Below, one piece after another: positions 1 to 8,372 of a stretch of 64,000 nt of DNA (positions within the stretch are counted from its first letter, which is position 1; every line of letters begins with the position of its first letter). The notes below the pieces were generated by a model. It saw nothing but the letters and a program-made list of their open reading frames with translations. It did not search any database and had not been told where the DNA came from. The DNA comes from Cellulomonas sp. Root930 (GTDB lineage Bacteria > Actinomycetota > Actinomycetes > Actinomycetales > Cellulomonadaceae), in assembly GCA_001429255.1 (NCBI GenBank), contig LMJI01000001.1, positions 2,707,879 to 2,771,878 on the forward strand, read 5' to 3'. A program made the position numbers and the translations under genes.

Positions 1-313
1 GACTCGGGATCACCCCCGGCAGGAGCGCGAGGTAGTACTCGATGATGCCGTCCTTGATCGGCGTCGACGTCACGTAGGTCATCCGCAGCGCGGGCTGGCG
101 CAGGAGGAGCAGGAGGAAGAGGAACCGTTCCTCGAAGGCCTGGACGAGTCCCGCGCTGGCCACCAGGGGGTCCACCGCCACCGAGGGGACGATCACGACC
201 GACTCGTCGTCGTGGTCGTGGCGCATCACGTCCCAGACCGCCCTCATCCGCTGCTGGAGCGCCGCGAACCGCTCCCAGCGGGCCGCCGAGTCGAGCTCGT
301 CCAGCGTGGTCAC
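1..313 (-). CDS. PGM1-related ATP-grasp peptide ligase, N-terminal part (cut by window edge)
   Basis: Reading leftward from a GTG at 313, about 104 residues are present before the window ends. They resemble the pre-ATP-grasp N-terminal region of the PGM1-related ligase family (PGM1 joins a non-ribosomal starter to a ribosomal peptide in pheganomycin synthesis): a VVIVPSVAVDP strand, an EERFLFLLLLLRQP segment, YVTSTPI and EYYLALLPGVIP. The ATP-grasp domain lies outside the window. The GTG overlaps the stop of the cyclase gene by 4 bp (GTGA), so translation is probably coupled to the signalling genes upstream. Most relatives in actinobacteria have no assigned substrate. The family call comes from motif memory; the function is unknown. 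Confidence 0.7.
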   Translation of the reverse strand, partial: MTTLDELDSAARWERFAALQQRMRAVWDVMRHDHDDESVVIVPSVAVDPLVASAGLVQAFEERFLFLLLLLRQPALRMTYVTSTPIKDGIIEYYLALLPGVIPS

Positions 314-1437
314 GACTGACTCACCCCGGCACTCTCGATGACGTAGGTGCTCACCGGTCGGCTGAAACCGCGCAGCTCGAGGGCGCCGACCGGCTGCCCC
401 GCGGCGCGCTCCTCGACGGCTGCGAACACGCGTTCGCTCACCAGGACCTGCCCAGCGCCCGCTGCGGCGCAGAGCCGCGCGGCGAGGTTGGTCACGCTGC
501 CGATCGCGGCGTAGTCGGAGCGACCCTCGAAGCCGATCCGCCCCAGCGTGGCGAATCCCTGCGCGACGCCGACGCCGAAGCCGAGCTCGTGCCCGCGGCG
601 CGCCCAGCCCTGCGCGAGCCGGGCCACCCGGTCACGCATCGCCATCGCCATCGCGACAGCGCGCCATGCCGGGTCGTCGCACGGGATCGGGTCGTTGAAG
701 AAGACCATGAGTCCGTCCCCGGTGAAGCGCTCGAGCGTCCCCTCGAACTCGACGATCAGCTCTCCGAGCTCCCGGTGGTACTCGTTCAGGACCCACATCA
801 CCTCCTCCGGCTCGGACCGCTCGGCGAACGGCGTGAACCCGCGCAGGTCGCAGAACACGACGACGATCTCGCGGCGGTGGCTGTCGAGGAGGGACTCGTC
901 CCCGGAGTCGAGCACGAGGTCCGCGAGCTGAGGCGGCAGGAACCGTCTGAGCCTCTGGAGGCGCTGCAGCTCGTCCACCTGCGTGCGGACGCGCGACTCG
1001 AGCTCCCGGTTCCACTCCGCGAGCTCCGCGGCCTGCCGGGCGATGGTGTCCTGGTAGCGCTTCACCCGCGCCAGCGACGCCACCCGCGCGACGAGCTCGC
1101 CGTGGTGGAAGGGCTTCGCGACGAAGTCGTCCGCCCCGGCCTCGATGGCGTGGAGCTTCTCCTGATCGCCGCTCGCGGTGATCATCACCACGGGAAGGTA
1201 CGCGGTGCGCGGGTCGGCCCTGAGCCGGCGGCAGACCTCGTACCCGTCGATCCCGGCCATCACGATGTCGAGGAGCACGAGGTCGACCGTCTGGTCGGGT
1301 CGGGCCAGGAAGGCCAGCGCCTCCTCACCGGACGTCGCGAGCTCGAGCCGGTAGCCGCGCGGCTCGAGGACGGCCTGGAGCAGCCGCAGGTTCTGCGGCA
1401 GGTCGTCGACGGCGAGGATCGTCACCTGGTCAGGCAT
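310..1437 (-). CDS. Response regulator with adenylate/guanylate cyclase domain
   Basis: 375 residues. Residues 1-125 form a receiver domain with acidic pair D11/D12, phospho-acceptor D57 (VLLDIVM) and the lysine of FVAKPF. A coiled-coil linker (about 125-165) leads to a class III nucleotide cyclase domain (about 185-365) with VVVFCDLRGFTPFAER and FTGDGLMVFFND, which supply the metal-binding aspartates. Phosphorylation should control cyclic nucleotide synthesis in the cytoplasm. The gene overlaps the upstream receiver gene by 8 bp and the downstream ligase by 4 bp, so it belongs to one operon with the hybrid kinase. ATP versus GTP specificity cannot be settled by eye. Confidence 0.9.
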   Translation of the reverse strand: MPDQVTILAVDDLPQNLRLLQAVLEPRGYRLELATSGEEALAFLARPDQTVDLVLLDIVMAGIDGYEVCRRLRADPRTAYLPVVMITASGDQEKLHAIEAGADDFVAKPFHHGELVARVASLARVKRYQDTIARQAAELAEWNRELESRVRTQVDELQRLQRLRRFLPPQLADLVLDSGDESLLDSHRREIVVVFCDLRGFTPFAERSEPEEVMWVLNEYHRELGELIVEFEGTLERFTGDGLMVFFNDPIPCDDPAWRAVAMAMAMRDRVARLAQGWARRGHELGFGVGVAQGFATLGRIGFEGRSDYAAIGSVTNLAARLCAAAGAGQVLVSERVFAAVEERAAGQPVGALELRGFSRPVSTYVIESAGVSQS

Positions 1438-1816
1438 GGGGGTGACCGCGGACCAGGAACGCGTCGACCTGGAACGGGAGCGCCCGCACGCTGATCGGCT
1501 TGGACAGGTAGCCGTCGAAGCCGTCCGCGTACGCGCGCTCGCGGTCCTCCTCCATGGCGAAGGCGGTGACGGCGACCACCGGCACGTCGCCGACGGCAGG
1601 GTCCTGGCGGATCCGGTGCAGCGCCTCGACCCCGTCGATGCCGGGGAGCTGGAGGTCCATCAGGACGAGGTCGGGGGAGCAGTCGTGCGCGAGGTCCACC
1701 CCTTCCTCGCCCGACCGTGCCTCGACGACGTCGTAGCCGCCCACCTGGAGCACGTCACGGATCAGCTTGAGGTTGAGCGCGTTGTCCTCGACCACGAGGA
1801 TCCGGCCACCGGTCAT
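1430..1816 (-). CDS. Single-domain response regulator (DivK/CheY-like)
   Basis: 128 residues, a stand-alone receiver domain: E10/D11 acidic pocket, phospho-acceptor D54 in VLMDLQLPG, the conserved Thr in VAVTAFAM, and the lysine of YLSKPI. No output domain is present, so it acts through protein contacts or as a phosphate relay. It starts with an ATG overlapping the hybrid kinase stop (ATGA, 4 bp) and overlaps the cyclase gene downstream by 8 bp. The likely path is from hybrid kinase to this receiver and/or the cyclase receiver. Confidence 0.92.
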   Translation of the reverse strand: MTGGRILVVEDNALNLKLIRDVLQVGGYDVVEARSGEEGVDLAHDCSPDLVLMDLQLPGIDGVEALHRIRQDPAVGDVPVVAVTAFAMEEDRERAYADGFDGYLSKPISVRALPFQVDAFLVRGHPHA

Positions 1817-4071
1817 CGTCTCGCTCCGTCCCTCGGCGCGGCCTCGGCGTCGGCCGGCAGAGCGTCGGCGCGTCGCAGCGCGTTCACCAGCTCGTCGCGG
1901 CCGACCGGCTTGACCAGGTACTCCGAGGCGCCCAGCGCGAGGCCGCGCGGGCGTTCGTCGAAGATCGAGGCGACGACGACGGGGATGTCCCGCGTCGTGG
2001 CGTCGCTCTTCAGGCTCTCGAGCACCTCCCAGCCGTCCATGCCGGGCAGGCGGATGTCGAGCACCACCGCGACGGGGCTCGTCGCTCGGACGGCGTCGAG
2101 CCCCGCCCGGCCGTCACGTGCCCGCACCACGCGCACGCCCAGACCGTCCAGGTACGCGGAGAGCAGGTCGAGGGAGGCGCGGTCGTCGTCGACGACGACG
2201 ACGACCGGTGCCCCGACGCGCGGAACGGCGCCGTCCTTGTCGACCGCCGCCCGACCGGCGGGGACGGCGAAGCCGAACGTGCTCCCGGCACCGACCTGGG
2301 TCTCCAGCCACATCCGACCCCCCAGCAGTGCGACGAGGCGGCGGCACAGGGTCAGGCCGAGGCCCGTCCCCTCCTCCTTCGGTGCTCCGCGTCGACCTTG
2401 CTGGAACGCCTCGAAGATGCGTTCCCGGTCCTCGGGCGCGATGCCCGGGCCGTCGTCGCGCACGGTGACCTCCACGTCCCGGCCCACCAGCTGTGCGCCG
2501 ACGGAGACGTTCCCGCCGTCCGGCGTGAACTTCACGGCGTTGCTGAGCAGGTTCACCAGCACCTGCTTGAACTTCAGCTCGTCGGACTCGACCAGATCGA
2601 GCGCGGGATCGACCTCGAGCCTGATCGTGATGGCATGGACGGTCGCGCGTCCTCGGACCATCGCGATCCCGTAGTCCAGCGCGGCCGGCACGGAGAACGT
2701 GGACGGCTCGAGCTCCATGCGACCGGCTTCGACCTTCGAGAGGTCGAGGATCTCGTTGAGCAGCTCGAGGAGGTGCTGACCCGAGCTGAGGATGTCTCGC
2801 AGGTATTCCTCCTGTCGCTCGTTCAGGTCGCCGAAGAGTCTTTCGAGCAGGACCTCGGAGAAGCCGATCACGGCGTTGAGCGGGGTCCGCAGCTCGTGCG
2901 ACATGCTCGCCAGGAAGTCGGACTTGTGCTGGCTCGCCACCTCCAGCTCGGCGGTCTTGATCTCGAGCTCGCGGAACAGCCGGGCGTTCGTCACCGCCAG
3001 TGCGGACTGGCTCGCGAAGGTCTCCAGGAAGTCGACGGTCTCGGGTGCGAACGGCCCGGGTGTCCGCCGTCGCACGACGAGGGCGCCGATGATCCGCGCA
3101 CCCCGCAGGACCGGGACGGCGAGCACGGAGCGCCAGCCGTCGTCGTGCAGCACCTGGAGGTGGGGGTCCAGGTCGACCTCGTCGAGGTCCGGGACCGCGA
3201 GCGGGTGCCGCTCGAGCGCCGCGCGGCCCACGAGGGTGTGCTCCAGCTCGATCCGGACGTCACGGAGCCGGGTGAGAAGGTCCGGGCTGCTGGCATAGGC
3301 GCTGCGGACCGAGAACGCGTGCTCGTCCTCGACGTACTCCATCACCGAGCCGCCGTCGCACCCCGAGAACCGGACGGCGTTCTTGATGATCGTCGCGAGC
3401 ACCTCGTCCAGCACCAGGCTCGAGCTCACCAGCCCGCCGACCTGGCTGAGCGCCTCGAGCTGGTCGACCCGGCGCCCGAGCTCGGCTCCCCGCGCGTCGA
3501 GGGCCCTGAGCAGGTGGACGTGACGCACGACGACCGCGGCCTGCGCGGCGAACGTCTCCAGGAGGGCAGATCCGCTCGCGTCGAACGGCTCGACGTCGCT
3601 GCGGAGCAAGGACAGCGCGCCGACCACCTCGTCATCGAGGAGCATCGGCGCCGCAATCACGGTGCGGAACCCGGCGATCTCCTGGATGTCTCGTCGGCGG
3701 TAGGTGGGGTCCTCCTGGGCGTCGGCGATCTGCTGGACGCTGTGGTCGGTCGCCGCTCGTCCGACCATCGTGTCCCGGTCCACCCGGATCGGGTGCGTCG
3801 CGAGGTAGCGCCGGAGCTCGTCGGTCACCCCCACCGACGACGCGAGCGTGAAGCTGTCACCATCGATGAGGTACACCTGCGCCGCGTCCGCACGGCAGAG
3901 GCGCCGGGCTGAGTCGACGATCGTGTTGAGGACGGCGTCGGGGTCGACGGCCGACCGGCCGAGGGCTGTGAGGACGGCGTTCGCTGCGGTGAACTGGTCC
4001 GAGGCGTCGTCGCGCGCGCGTCGCAGGCGTTCGAGTTCTGCCTCGTGGATCGCCGCGCTGCGCTCGGCCAT
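1813..4071 (-). CDS. Cytosolic hybrid sensor histidine kinase (GAF-GAF-HisKA-HATPase-REC)
   Basis: 752 residues with no membrane segment. An N-terminal coiled coil is followed by two GAF sensor domains (about 30-185 and 215-365), a HisKA dimerisation domain with phospho-acceptor H392 in SMSHELRTPLNAVIGFSE, an HATPase domain (N box NLLSNAVKF, G boxes DDGPGI and GTGLGL) and a C-terminal receiver (about 625-740; VVLDIRLPGMDGW, LVKPV). The two GAF domains suggest a small intracellular ligand or redox signal. A purine-rich GGGGAAGG precedes the ATG. It is the first gene of a leftward operon with a receiver, a receiver-cyclase and a PGM1-type ligase, all overlapping. The signal is unknown. Confidence 0.93.
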   Translation of the reverse strand: MAERSAAIHEAELERLRRARDDASDQFTAANAVLTALGRSAVDPDAVLNTIVDSARRLCRADAAQVYLIDGDSFTLASSVGVTDELRRYLATHPIRVDRDTMVGRAATDHSVQQIADAQEDPTYRRRDIQEIAGFRTVIAAPMLLDDEVVGALSLLRSDVEPFDASGSALLETFAAQAAVVVRHVHLLRALDARGAELGRRVDQLEALSQVGGLVSSSLVLDEVLATIIKNAVRFSGCDGGSVMEYVEDEHAFSVRSAYASSPDLLTRLRDVRIELEHTLVGRAALERHPLAVPDLDEVDLDPHLQVLHDDGWRSVLAVPVLRGARIIGALVVRRRTPGPFAPETVDFLETFASQSALAVTNARLFRELEIKTAELEVASQHKSDFLASMSHELRTPLNAVIGFSEVLLERLFGDLNERQEEYLRDILSSGQHLLELLNEILDLSKVEAGRMELEPSTFSVPAALDYGIAMVRGRATVHAITIRLEVDPALDLVESDELKFKQVLVNLLSNAVKFTPDGGNVSVGAQLVGRDVEVTVRDDGPGIAPEDRERIFEAFQQGRRGAPKEEGTGLGLTLCRRLVALLGGRMWLETQVGAGSTFGFAVPAGRAAVDKDGAVPRVGAPVVVVVDDDRASLDLLSAYLDGLGVRVVRARDGRAGLDAVRATSPVAVVLDIRLPGMDGWEVLESLKSDATTRDIPVVVASIFDERPRGLALGASEYLVKPVGRDELVNALRRADALPADAEAAPRDGARR

Positions 4072-4137
4072 CGCCGGCCGCCCTTCCCCAGGTGGTGTCG
4101 AGAGTCCCGGGCTCTCCTCGAGTCTCCTCGCGCGGCG

Positions 4138-4389
4138 GTGCGACGTCCAACGTCGACGGCTGGCCGATCGTCAGCCGGTCGCCCTCTCCCGTCATCCGCG
4201 TGGTCGCTCGACGGCACGCGCCCCCACGGTGCCGACACCGTCCTCAGCCTGCTGGCCGCCATGACCATCGCCGCAGGGCTCACCGCCGGCGGTGCGGCCG
4301 CGAGTCAGGCGTCGCGCGCCGACATGACACAGACGCCTTCGGCCGCGCAGGCGCCGTGGTGCTGGGGCCCGAGCTGGTGCTGGTACTGA
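4138..4389 (+). CDS. Small ORF with hydrophobic segment and Trp-Cys-Trp doublet tail
   Basis: From GTG 4138 the product has 83 residues; from the in-frame ATG 4261 it has 42. Third-position GC is high only after about 4200, so the real start may lie downstream of 4138, and no convincing ribosome binding site is visible at either codon. The part that looks coding is a hydrophobic stretch (VLSLLAAMTIAAGLTAGGAAA), then a short polar spacer and the tail APWCWGPSWCWY: two WCW motifs separated by GPS. This could be a small secreted or membrane peptide or a precursor peptide. It is divergent from the kinase operon. No family is recognised and chance translation is possible. Confidence 0.4.
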   Translation: MRRPTSTAGRSSAGRPLPSSAWSLDGTRPHGADTVLSLLAAMTIAAGLTAGGAAASQASRADMTQTPSAAQAPWCWGPSWCWY

Positions 4390-4406
4390 GCCGCCGCGGC
4401 AGCAGG

Positions 4407-4440
4407 ACAACCCGGTCGCGACAGGGGGCGACCGGGTTGT
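4407..4440. terminator. Perfect 13-bp hairpin, probably bidirectional terminator
   Basis: Arms ACAACCCGGTCGC and GCGACCGGGTTGT pair without mismatch around an 8-nt loop. It lies between the small rightward ORF (ends 4389) and the end of the leftward hydrolase gene (4454). No long T-run follows on either strand, so it could serve either gene. Confidence 0.75.
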
Positions 4441-4453
4441 TCCTCGTGCTGTG

Positions 4454-5182
4454 TCAGCGCGCGGTCTTCGCGGCTGCCTCGAGGATGAGGTCGGCGACGA
4501 CACCGGGCTGCGAGACGGTGACGGCGTGCGACGCGTCGACCTCGACGAGGTGGGCGTCCGCCCGCTCCGACATGAACCGCACCAGCTCGGCAGGCACGGC
4601 GAGGTCCTGCGCCGCGAGCAGCACCCACGACTCGATCGTCTTCCACGCCGCACGCGTCGCCGGTGCCTCGAACGCCGCGAGGGCGAGCGGGCGCTGGGTC
4701 ACCGCCATCTGCTGCGCGACGGCCCGGTCGACGTCGCCGGCGAACAGCGCCGGGAACTGCTCCTGGTCGATGTAGAGCTCGGTGGCGGTCCCTCCGTCGG
4801 GGGTGGAGTACGGGACCGGCTGGGCCGCGCCGCCCAGCTGCGCGCCCGGGAACTTCTCGACGAGGTCGACCAGGCTCTCGCCCGGCTCGGCGAGGAAGCT
4901 CGCGACGTAGACCAGCGCGGTGACGTTCGGGTTGCTGTCGGCCGCGTGGCTCATCACGGCGCCGCCGTAGGAGTGGCCCGCGATGACGATCGGGCCGTCG
5001 ATGCTGTCGAGGACGCTCCGGAGGTACTCGCCGTCGCTCCCGAGCCCGCGCAGCGGGTTCGCGGCCGCGATGACGCGGTGTCCGGCTTCCCTCAGGGCAG
5101 GGATCGAGCCGTTCCAGCTCGAGGAGTCGGCGTACGCGCCGTGGACGAGCACGATCGTCTGCTTCACGGGGAGGGTGGTCAT
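4454..5182 (-). CDS. Alpha/beta-fold hydrolase
   Basis: 242 residues from the ATG at 5182, which is preceded by the purine-rich AAAGGGACAG. The fold shows VLVHGAYADSSSW (oxyanion-hole HG), the nucleophile elbow GHSYGG with the catalytic serine, and a C-terminal DASHAVTVSQP that supplies the catalytic histidine. The length and motifs match small cytosolic esterases of the EstC / plant salicylate-esterase-like group, common in actinobacteria. No signal peptide. The substrate cannot be inferred. The upstream region carries a promoter with a palindrome over the -10 box, so expression is likely repressor-controlled; no regulator gene is adjacent. Confidence 0.88.
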   Translation of the reverse strand: MTTLPVKQTIVLVHGAYADSSSWNGSIPALREAGHRVIAAANPLRGLGSDGEYLRSVLDSIDGPIVIAGHSYGGAVMSHAADSNPNVTALVYVASFLAEPGESLVDLVEKFPGAQLGGAAQPVPYSTPDGGTATELYIDQEQFPALFAGDVDRAVAQQMAVTQRPLALAAFEAPATRAAWKTIESWVLLAAQDLAVPAELVRFMSERADAHLVEVDASHAVTVSQPGVVADLILEAAAKTAR

Positions 5183-5244
5183 GGGTCTGTCCCTTTCGTG
5201 TCTGCTTGTGGTGCTGCGATCGCTTCGTGCAACATCGGTGGTAT

Positions 5245-5274
5245 GCAATATATTGCGTGCAGTCCAGCAGTCAA
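5245..5274 (-). promoter_or_regulatory. Hydrolase promoter with palindromic operator over the -10 box
   Basis: On the minus strand TTGACT (5274-5269) and TATATT (5252-5247) are 16 bp apart, close to the vegetative consensus. The -10 lies inside the perfect 12-bp palindrome GCAATATATTGC (5245-5256), which stands out in this GC-rich sequence. Repressor binding there would block the hydrolase gene starting at 5182. Confidence 0.6.
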
Positions 5275-5320
5275 GACCTCTGCATGAGATCACCGGCAAG
5301 CGTTCCGGGTCCGGACGTGC

Positions 5321-5355
5321 GGCACCCCCGCCGCCACGAGGGCGACGGGGGTGCC
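5321..5355. terminator. Hairpin terminator downstream of glnA
   Basis: GGCACCCCCG (5321-5330) pairs with CGGGGGTGCC (5346-5355) as a perfect 10-bp stem, 48 bp beyond the glnA stop codon on its strand. Confidence 0.7.
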
Positions 5356-5402
5356 GTCACTGCAGGTCACCGCCTCACGGGAGCAGCCGCGAGGCGGGAC
5401 GA

Positions 5403-6827
5403 TCACACGTCGTAGTAGAGCTCGAACTCGTGCGGGTGCGGGCGCAGACGGATCGGGTCCACCTCGGCGTTGCGCTTGTAGTCGATCCACGTCGAGATCA
5501 GGTCAGGCGTGAAGACGTTGCCCGCCGTGAGGAAGTCGTGGTCGGCCTCGAGGTGGTCGAGGACCTCGCCGAGCGAGCCCGGGACCTGCTGGATCTGCGC
5601 GTGCTCCTCGGGGGGCAGCTCGTACAGGTCCTTGTCGATCGGGTCCGGCGGCTCGATCCGGTTCTGGATGCCGTCGATGCCGGCCATGAGCATGGCCGCG
5701 AACGCCAGGTACGGGTTGGACGACGGGTCCGGCACGCGGAACTCGATGCGCTTGGCCTTCGGGTTCGAACCGGTGACCGGGATGCGGATGCACGCGGAGC
5801 GGTTGCGGGCCGAGTAGACCAGGTTCACCGGGGCCTCGAAGCCGGGGACCAGGCGGTGGTAGGAGTTCACCGTCGGGTTGGTGAACGCCAGCAGCGAGGG
5901 CGCGTGCTTGAGCAGGCCGCCGATGTACCAGCGCGCCATGTCGGACAGGCCGCCGTAGCCCTTCTCGTCGAAGAACAGCGGCTCGCCGTCCTTCCAGAGG
6001 GACTGGTGGACGTGCATGCCCGAGCCGTTGTCGCCGAAGAGCGGCTTCGGCATGAAGGTCGCCGTCTTGCCGTTCTCGTGGGCCACGTTCTTCACGACGT
6101 ACTTGAAGAGCATGACCTTGTCGCCGGAGATGGCGAGCTTGTCGAAGCGGTAGTTGATCTCCTGCTGGCCGGCGGTGCCGACCTCGTGGTGGGCGCGCTC
6201 GACACCGAGGCCGAGGGCGTCCAGCTGCAGGCTGATCTGGTCGCGGATGTCCGAGAAGCCGTCGACCGGCGGGACGGGGAAGTAGCCGCCCTTGTAGGGG
6301 ATCTTGTGGCCGAGGTTGCCCCCGGCCTCCTCGCGGCCGGTGTTCCACGCGGCCTCGAAGGAGTCGATCGAGTAGAACGACTCGTTCTGCTTCGTGTGGA
6401 AGCGGACGTCGTCGAAGATGTAGAACTCGGCCTCGGGGGCGAAGAACGCCGTGTCCGCGATGCCGGTCGACTTCAGGTACGCCTCGGCCTTCGCGGCGAC
6501 CTGACGCGGGTCGCGGCTGTAGGGCTCGTCGGTGTACGGGTCCACGATGTGGAAGTTGATGTTCAGCGTCTTCTCGACCCGGAACGGGTCGATGTACGCC
6601 GTGCTGATGTCCGGGATCAGCTTCATGTCCGACTCGTGGATGGCCTGGAAGCCGCGGATCGAGGACCCGTCGAACATCTGGCCGTCCGTGAAGAAGTCCA
6701 GCTCCAGGGAGTAGGCGGGGACGTTGAAGTGCTGCATCGTGCCGGGCAGGTCACAGAACCGGACGTCGACGAACTTCACGTCCTCGCTCTTGATGAACGC
6801 CAGGACTTCCTCTGGCTTGCTGAACAT
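5403..6827 (-). CDS. glnA: Type I glutamine synthetase
   Basis: 474 residues. Makes glutamine from glutamate, ammonia and ATP as a cytoplasmic dodecamer. The start at 6827 gives the family N-terminus [13 protein letters not shown] and follows GAGGAG. Recognisable parts are the beta-grasp domain, [20 protein letters not shown] (ATP/metal site), NRSACIRIP, and the tyrosine of DLYELPPEE, which matches the adenylylation loop of the GSI-beta subgroup. It should therefore be switched off by GlnE-type adenylylation. A GlnR-type box upstream (6888-6925) suggests transcriptional control by nitrogen. It sits beside the RDD, DUF4191, lipA and lipB genes, the same order I recall around mycobacterial glnA1. 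Confidence 0.97.
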   Translation of the reverse strand: MFSKPEEVLAFIKSEDVKFVDVRFCDLPGTMQHFNVPAYSLELDFFTDGQMFDGSSIRGFQAIHESDMKLIPDISTAYIDPFRVEKTLNINFHIVDPYTDEPYSRDPRQVAAKAEAYLKSTGIADTAFFAPEAEFYIFDDVRFHTKQNESFYSIDSFEAAWNTGREEAGGNLGHKIPYKGGYFPVPPVDGFSDIRDQISLQLDALGLGVERAHHEVGTAGQQEINYRFDKLAISGDKVMLFKYVVKNVAHENGKTATFMPKPLFGDNGSGMHVHQSLWKDGEPLFFDEKGYGGLSDMARWYIGGLLKHAPSLLAFTNPTVNSYHRLVPGFEAPVNLVYSARNRSACIRIPVTGSNPKAKRIEFRVPDPSSNPYLAFAAMLMAGIDGIQNRIEPPDPIDKDLYELPPEEHAQIQQVPGSLGEVLDHLEADHDFLTAGNVFTPDLISTWIDYKRNAEVDPIRLRPHPHEFELYYDV

Positions 6828-6887
6828 CCGCTGCTCCTCGGTCGGTGGTACCCGTGGGGTCGGGCAAGGCGAGGCTACGAGCGCGTG

Positions 6888-6925
6888 ATTTCTCCGTCGT
6901 GTACCAAGTGTTTCGACGGCGTTAC
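6888..6925 (-). promoter_or_regulatory. GlnR-type binding site upstream of glnA
   Basis: Read on the minus strand: GTAAC, 6 nt, GAAAC (6925-6910), then 6 nt, TACAC, 6 nt, GAAAT (6903-6888). The first half matches the known actinobacterial GlnR box (GTnAC-n6-GAAAC) exactly. The second half keeps the phase but is degenerate. It lies 61-98 bp before the glnA start, consistent with activation. Confidence 0.6.
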
Positions 6926-7084
6926 GGGCCCGCCCCTCGTGTAACGAATGTTGACCATAGTCCTCTGGGGGAGGGGACGGGTCGCGGTGTCTCACCACAT
7001 CTGCCGCCACGGTACGAGGGCGTCGTGCCGAGGGTGTTTCCGCCGCGTTGCCGTCTCGCTCCGTCGGTCGCCTACCCTGCTCGG

Positions 7085-7603
7085 GTGGCGAATCGTCGGG
7101 ACATCAGCTCGTGGCTCGGTGGCGGGTTCGACGAGTCCGACCCGGCCGGCGCCGGCGCGACGACCGACCGCGGTCGGAGGCTCGGGCTGCCGGCATCGGG
7201 CTCCGGCTCGCTCGCACCGCTCGGGCGGCGGGTTGGTGCGCTGGTCATCGACTGGACGGCCTGCCTGCTGATCTCCGGCGCGTTCTTCGCCGGCGACCCT
7301 GACGCGTTCCTGCTGAGCCGGGGCAACCCGATGGCGACCCTGGGCATCTTCGCCCTGGAGAACGTGCTGCTGGTGGGCTCGATCGGGCACACCCTCGGGC
7401 ACCGGCTGCTCGGGCTGCGGGTCCGTCGGGTGTTCCCCGGCCAGACGCGGGACGACGCGGCATGGGCGACGATGGCCCCGGGCTTCCTCAGCGCCCTCGT
7501 GCGCACCGCGCTCCTGTGCCTGGTCGTCCCCGCCGTGGTGTGGGACTCCGACGGTCGCGGCCTGCACGACCGCGTGGCCGGCACGGCCATCGTCCGCCGC
7601 TGA
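7085..7603 (+). CDS. RDD-family membrane protein
   Basis: 172 residues. After a hydrophilic N-terminus (about 1-45) the RDD domain begins with [23 protein letters not shown]; two or three further hydrophobic segments follow, and the C-terminus [17 protein letters not shown] is typical. RDD proteins are small integral membrane proteins of uncertain, possibly transport, function. The GTG start at 7085 sits 6 nt after TACCCT, which fits a leaderless transcript; an upstream in-frame start would give an unusual N-terminus. It is divergent from glnA and convergent with the DUF4191 gene. Confidence 0.88.
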   Translation: MANRRDISSWLGGGFDESDPAGAGATTDRGRRLGLPASGSGSLAPLGRRVGALVIDWTACLLISGAFFAGDPDAFLLSRGNPMATLGIFALENVLLVGSIGHTLGHRLLGLRVRRVFPGQTRDDAAWATMAPGFLSALVRTALLCLVVPAVVWDSDGRGLHDRVAGTAIVRR

Positions 7604-7622
7604 CGGACGAGCCGGTCAGCGG
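7597..7622. terminator. Hairpin spanning two convergent stop codons
   Basis: CCGCTGAC (7597-7604) pairs perfectly with GTCAGCGG (7615-7622). The stop codons of the RDD gene and of the DUF4191 gene both lie within the arms, so one hairpin probably ends both transcripts. Confidence 0.55.
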
Positions 7623-8329
7623 CCGCGCATGCCCTTGCGGTCGGGGCGCGCGCGCATCGGGTCGACACCCTTGGGCACGGGGAGCCGGACGCCGCCGAGC
7701 GCGGTGAGGCGCTTGTTCACCTCGGCGACCTCCTGCTTGCTCAGCTTCGGGCGGAGCCTCTGGACCGCGCGCGGGAGCTTGCGCAGCGCCACCTGGCCGT
7801 CGCCGTCGCCCACCTGGATGAGCGTGATCGGTGCGCCCGAGATGACGCGGGCGGTGCGCTTGCGCTCCGACTCCAGCAGCTTGCCGATCCGCGGGGCAGG
7901 GCCCTCGCCGACGAGCACGACGCCCGGCCGGCCGACACCGCGGAACACCAGGTCCTGGGTGCGGGGATCGACCGCGACGGGCTCCTGCGTGAAGGTCCAG
8001 CCACGGCGGATGGTCCCCAGGGCGGCGTAGGCGGCGCCCGGCTGGCCCTCGATCTGCGTGTACGCGGCCGTCTCCGCGCGGCGGGCGAGGATGAACATCG
8101 CACCGAGCAGGGCGAACGGGATGCTCAGCAGCAGGACGTACAGCCACGCGTTGACCAGGAGCCCGATCACGAGCCCGAGCGCGATGATCCCGACGAAGAC
8201 CGCCAGGAGGATCCACGTGATCGCGGGGTCGTTCTTCCGCGTCATCTGGTACGCCTGCCACACCTGGTGGTACCAGCGGGTCTTCTTCACCTTGGGCGTC
8301 GTTGCGTCGGGAGTGTTGTCGCGGGCCAT
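7616..8329 (-). CDS. DUF4191-family membrane protein
   Basis: 237 residues. A basic N-terminus is followed by two closely spaced membrane helices (about 38-60 and 65-88: WILLAVFVGIIALGLVIGLLV, AWLYVLLLSIPFALLGAMFIL) and a cytoplasmic C-terminal domain with basic tail. This matches the actinobacterial DUF4191 family, whose genes sit next to lipA. Function unknown. The ATG lies 8 nt after TAGACT, suggesting a leaderless start, so it can be transcribed apart from lipA. Confidence 0.88.
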   Translation of the reverse strand: MARDNTPDATTPKVKKTRWYHQVWQAYQMTRKNDPAITWILLAVFVGIIALGLVIGLLVNAWLYVLLLSIPFALLGAMFILARRAETAAYTQIEGQPGAAYAALGTIRRGWTFTQEPVAVDPRTQDLVFRGVGRPGVVLVGEGPAPRIGKLLESERKRTARVISGAPITLIQVGDGDGQVALRKLPRAVQRLRPKLSKQEVAEVNKRLTALGGVRLPVPKGVDPMRARPDRKGMRGR

Positions 8330-8372
8330 GGGCCCGAAGTCTACCGACCGATCGACGCCCTTCTGACGGGTG

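Noticed and set aside
4407..4440. Using the hairpin as proof that the small ORF at 4138 is transcribed
   Set aside because: The hairpin is equally explained as the end of the leftward hydrolase gene.
5290..5490. Short leftward frame beyond glnA
   Set aside because: It overlaps the glnA terminator hairpin and the glnA 3' end and has no start signal.
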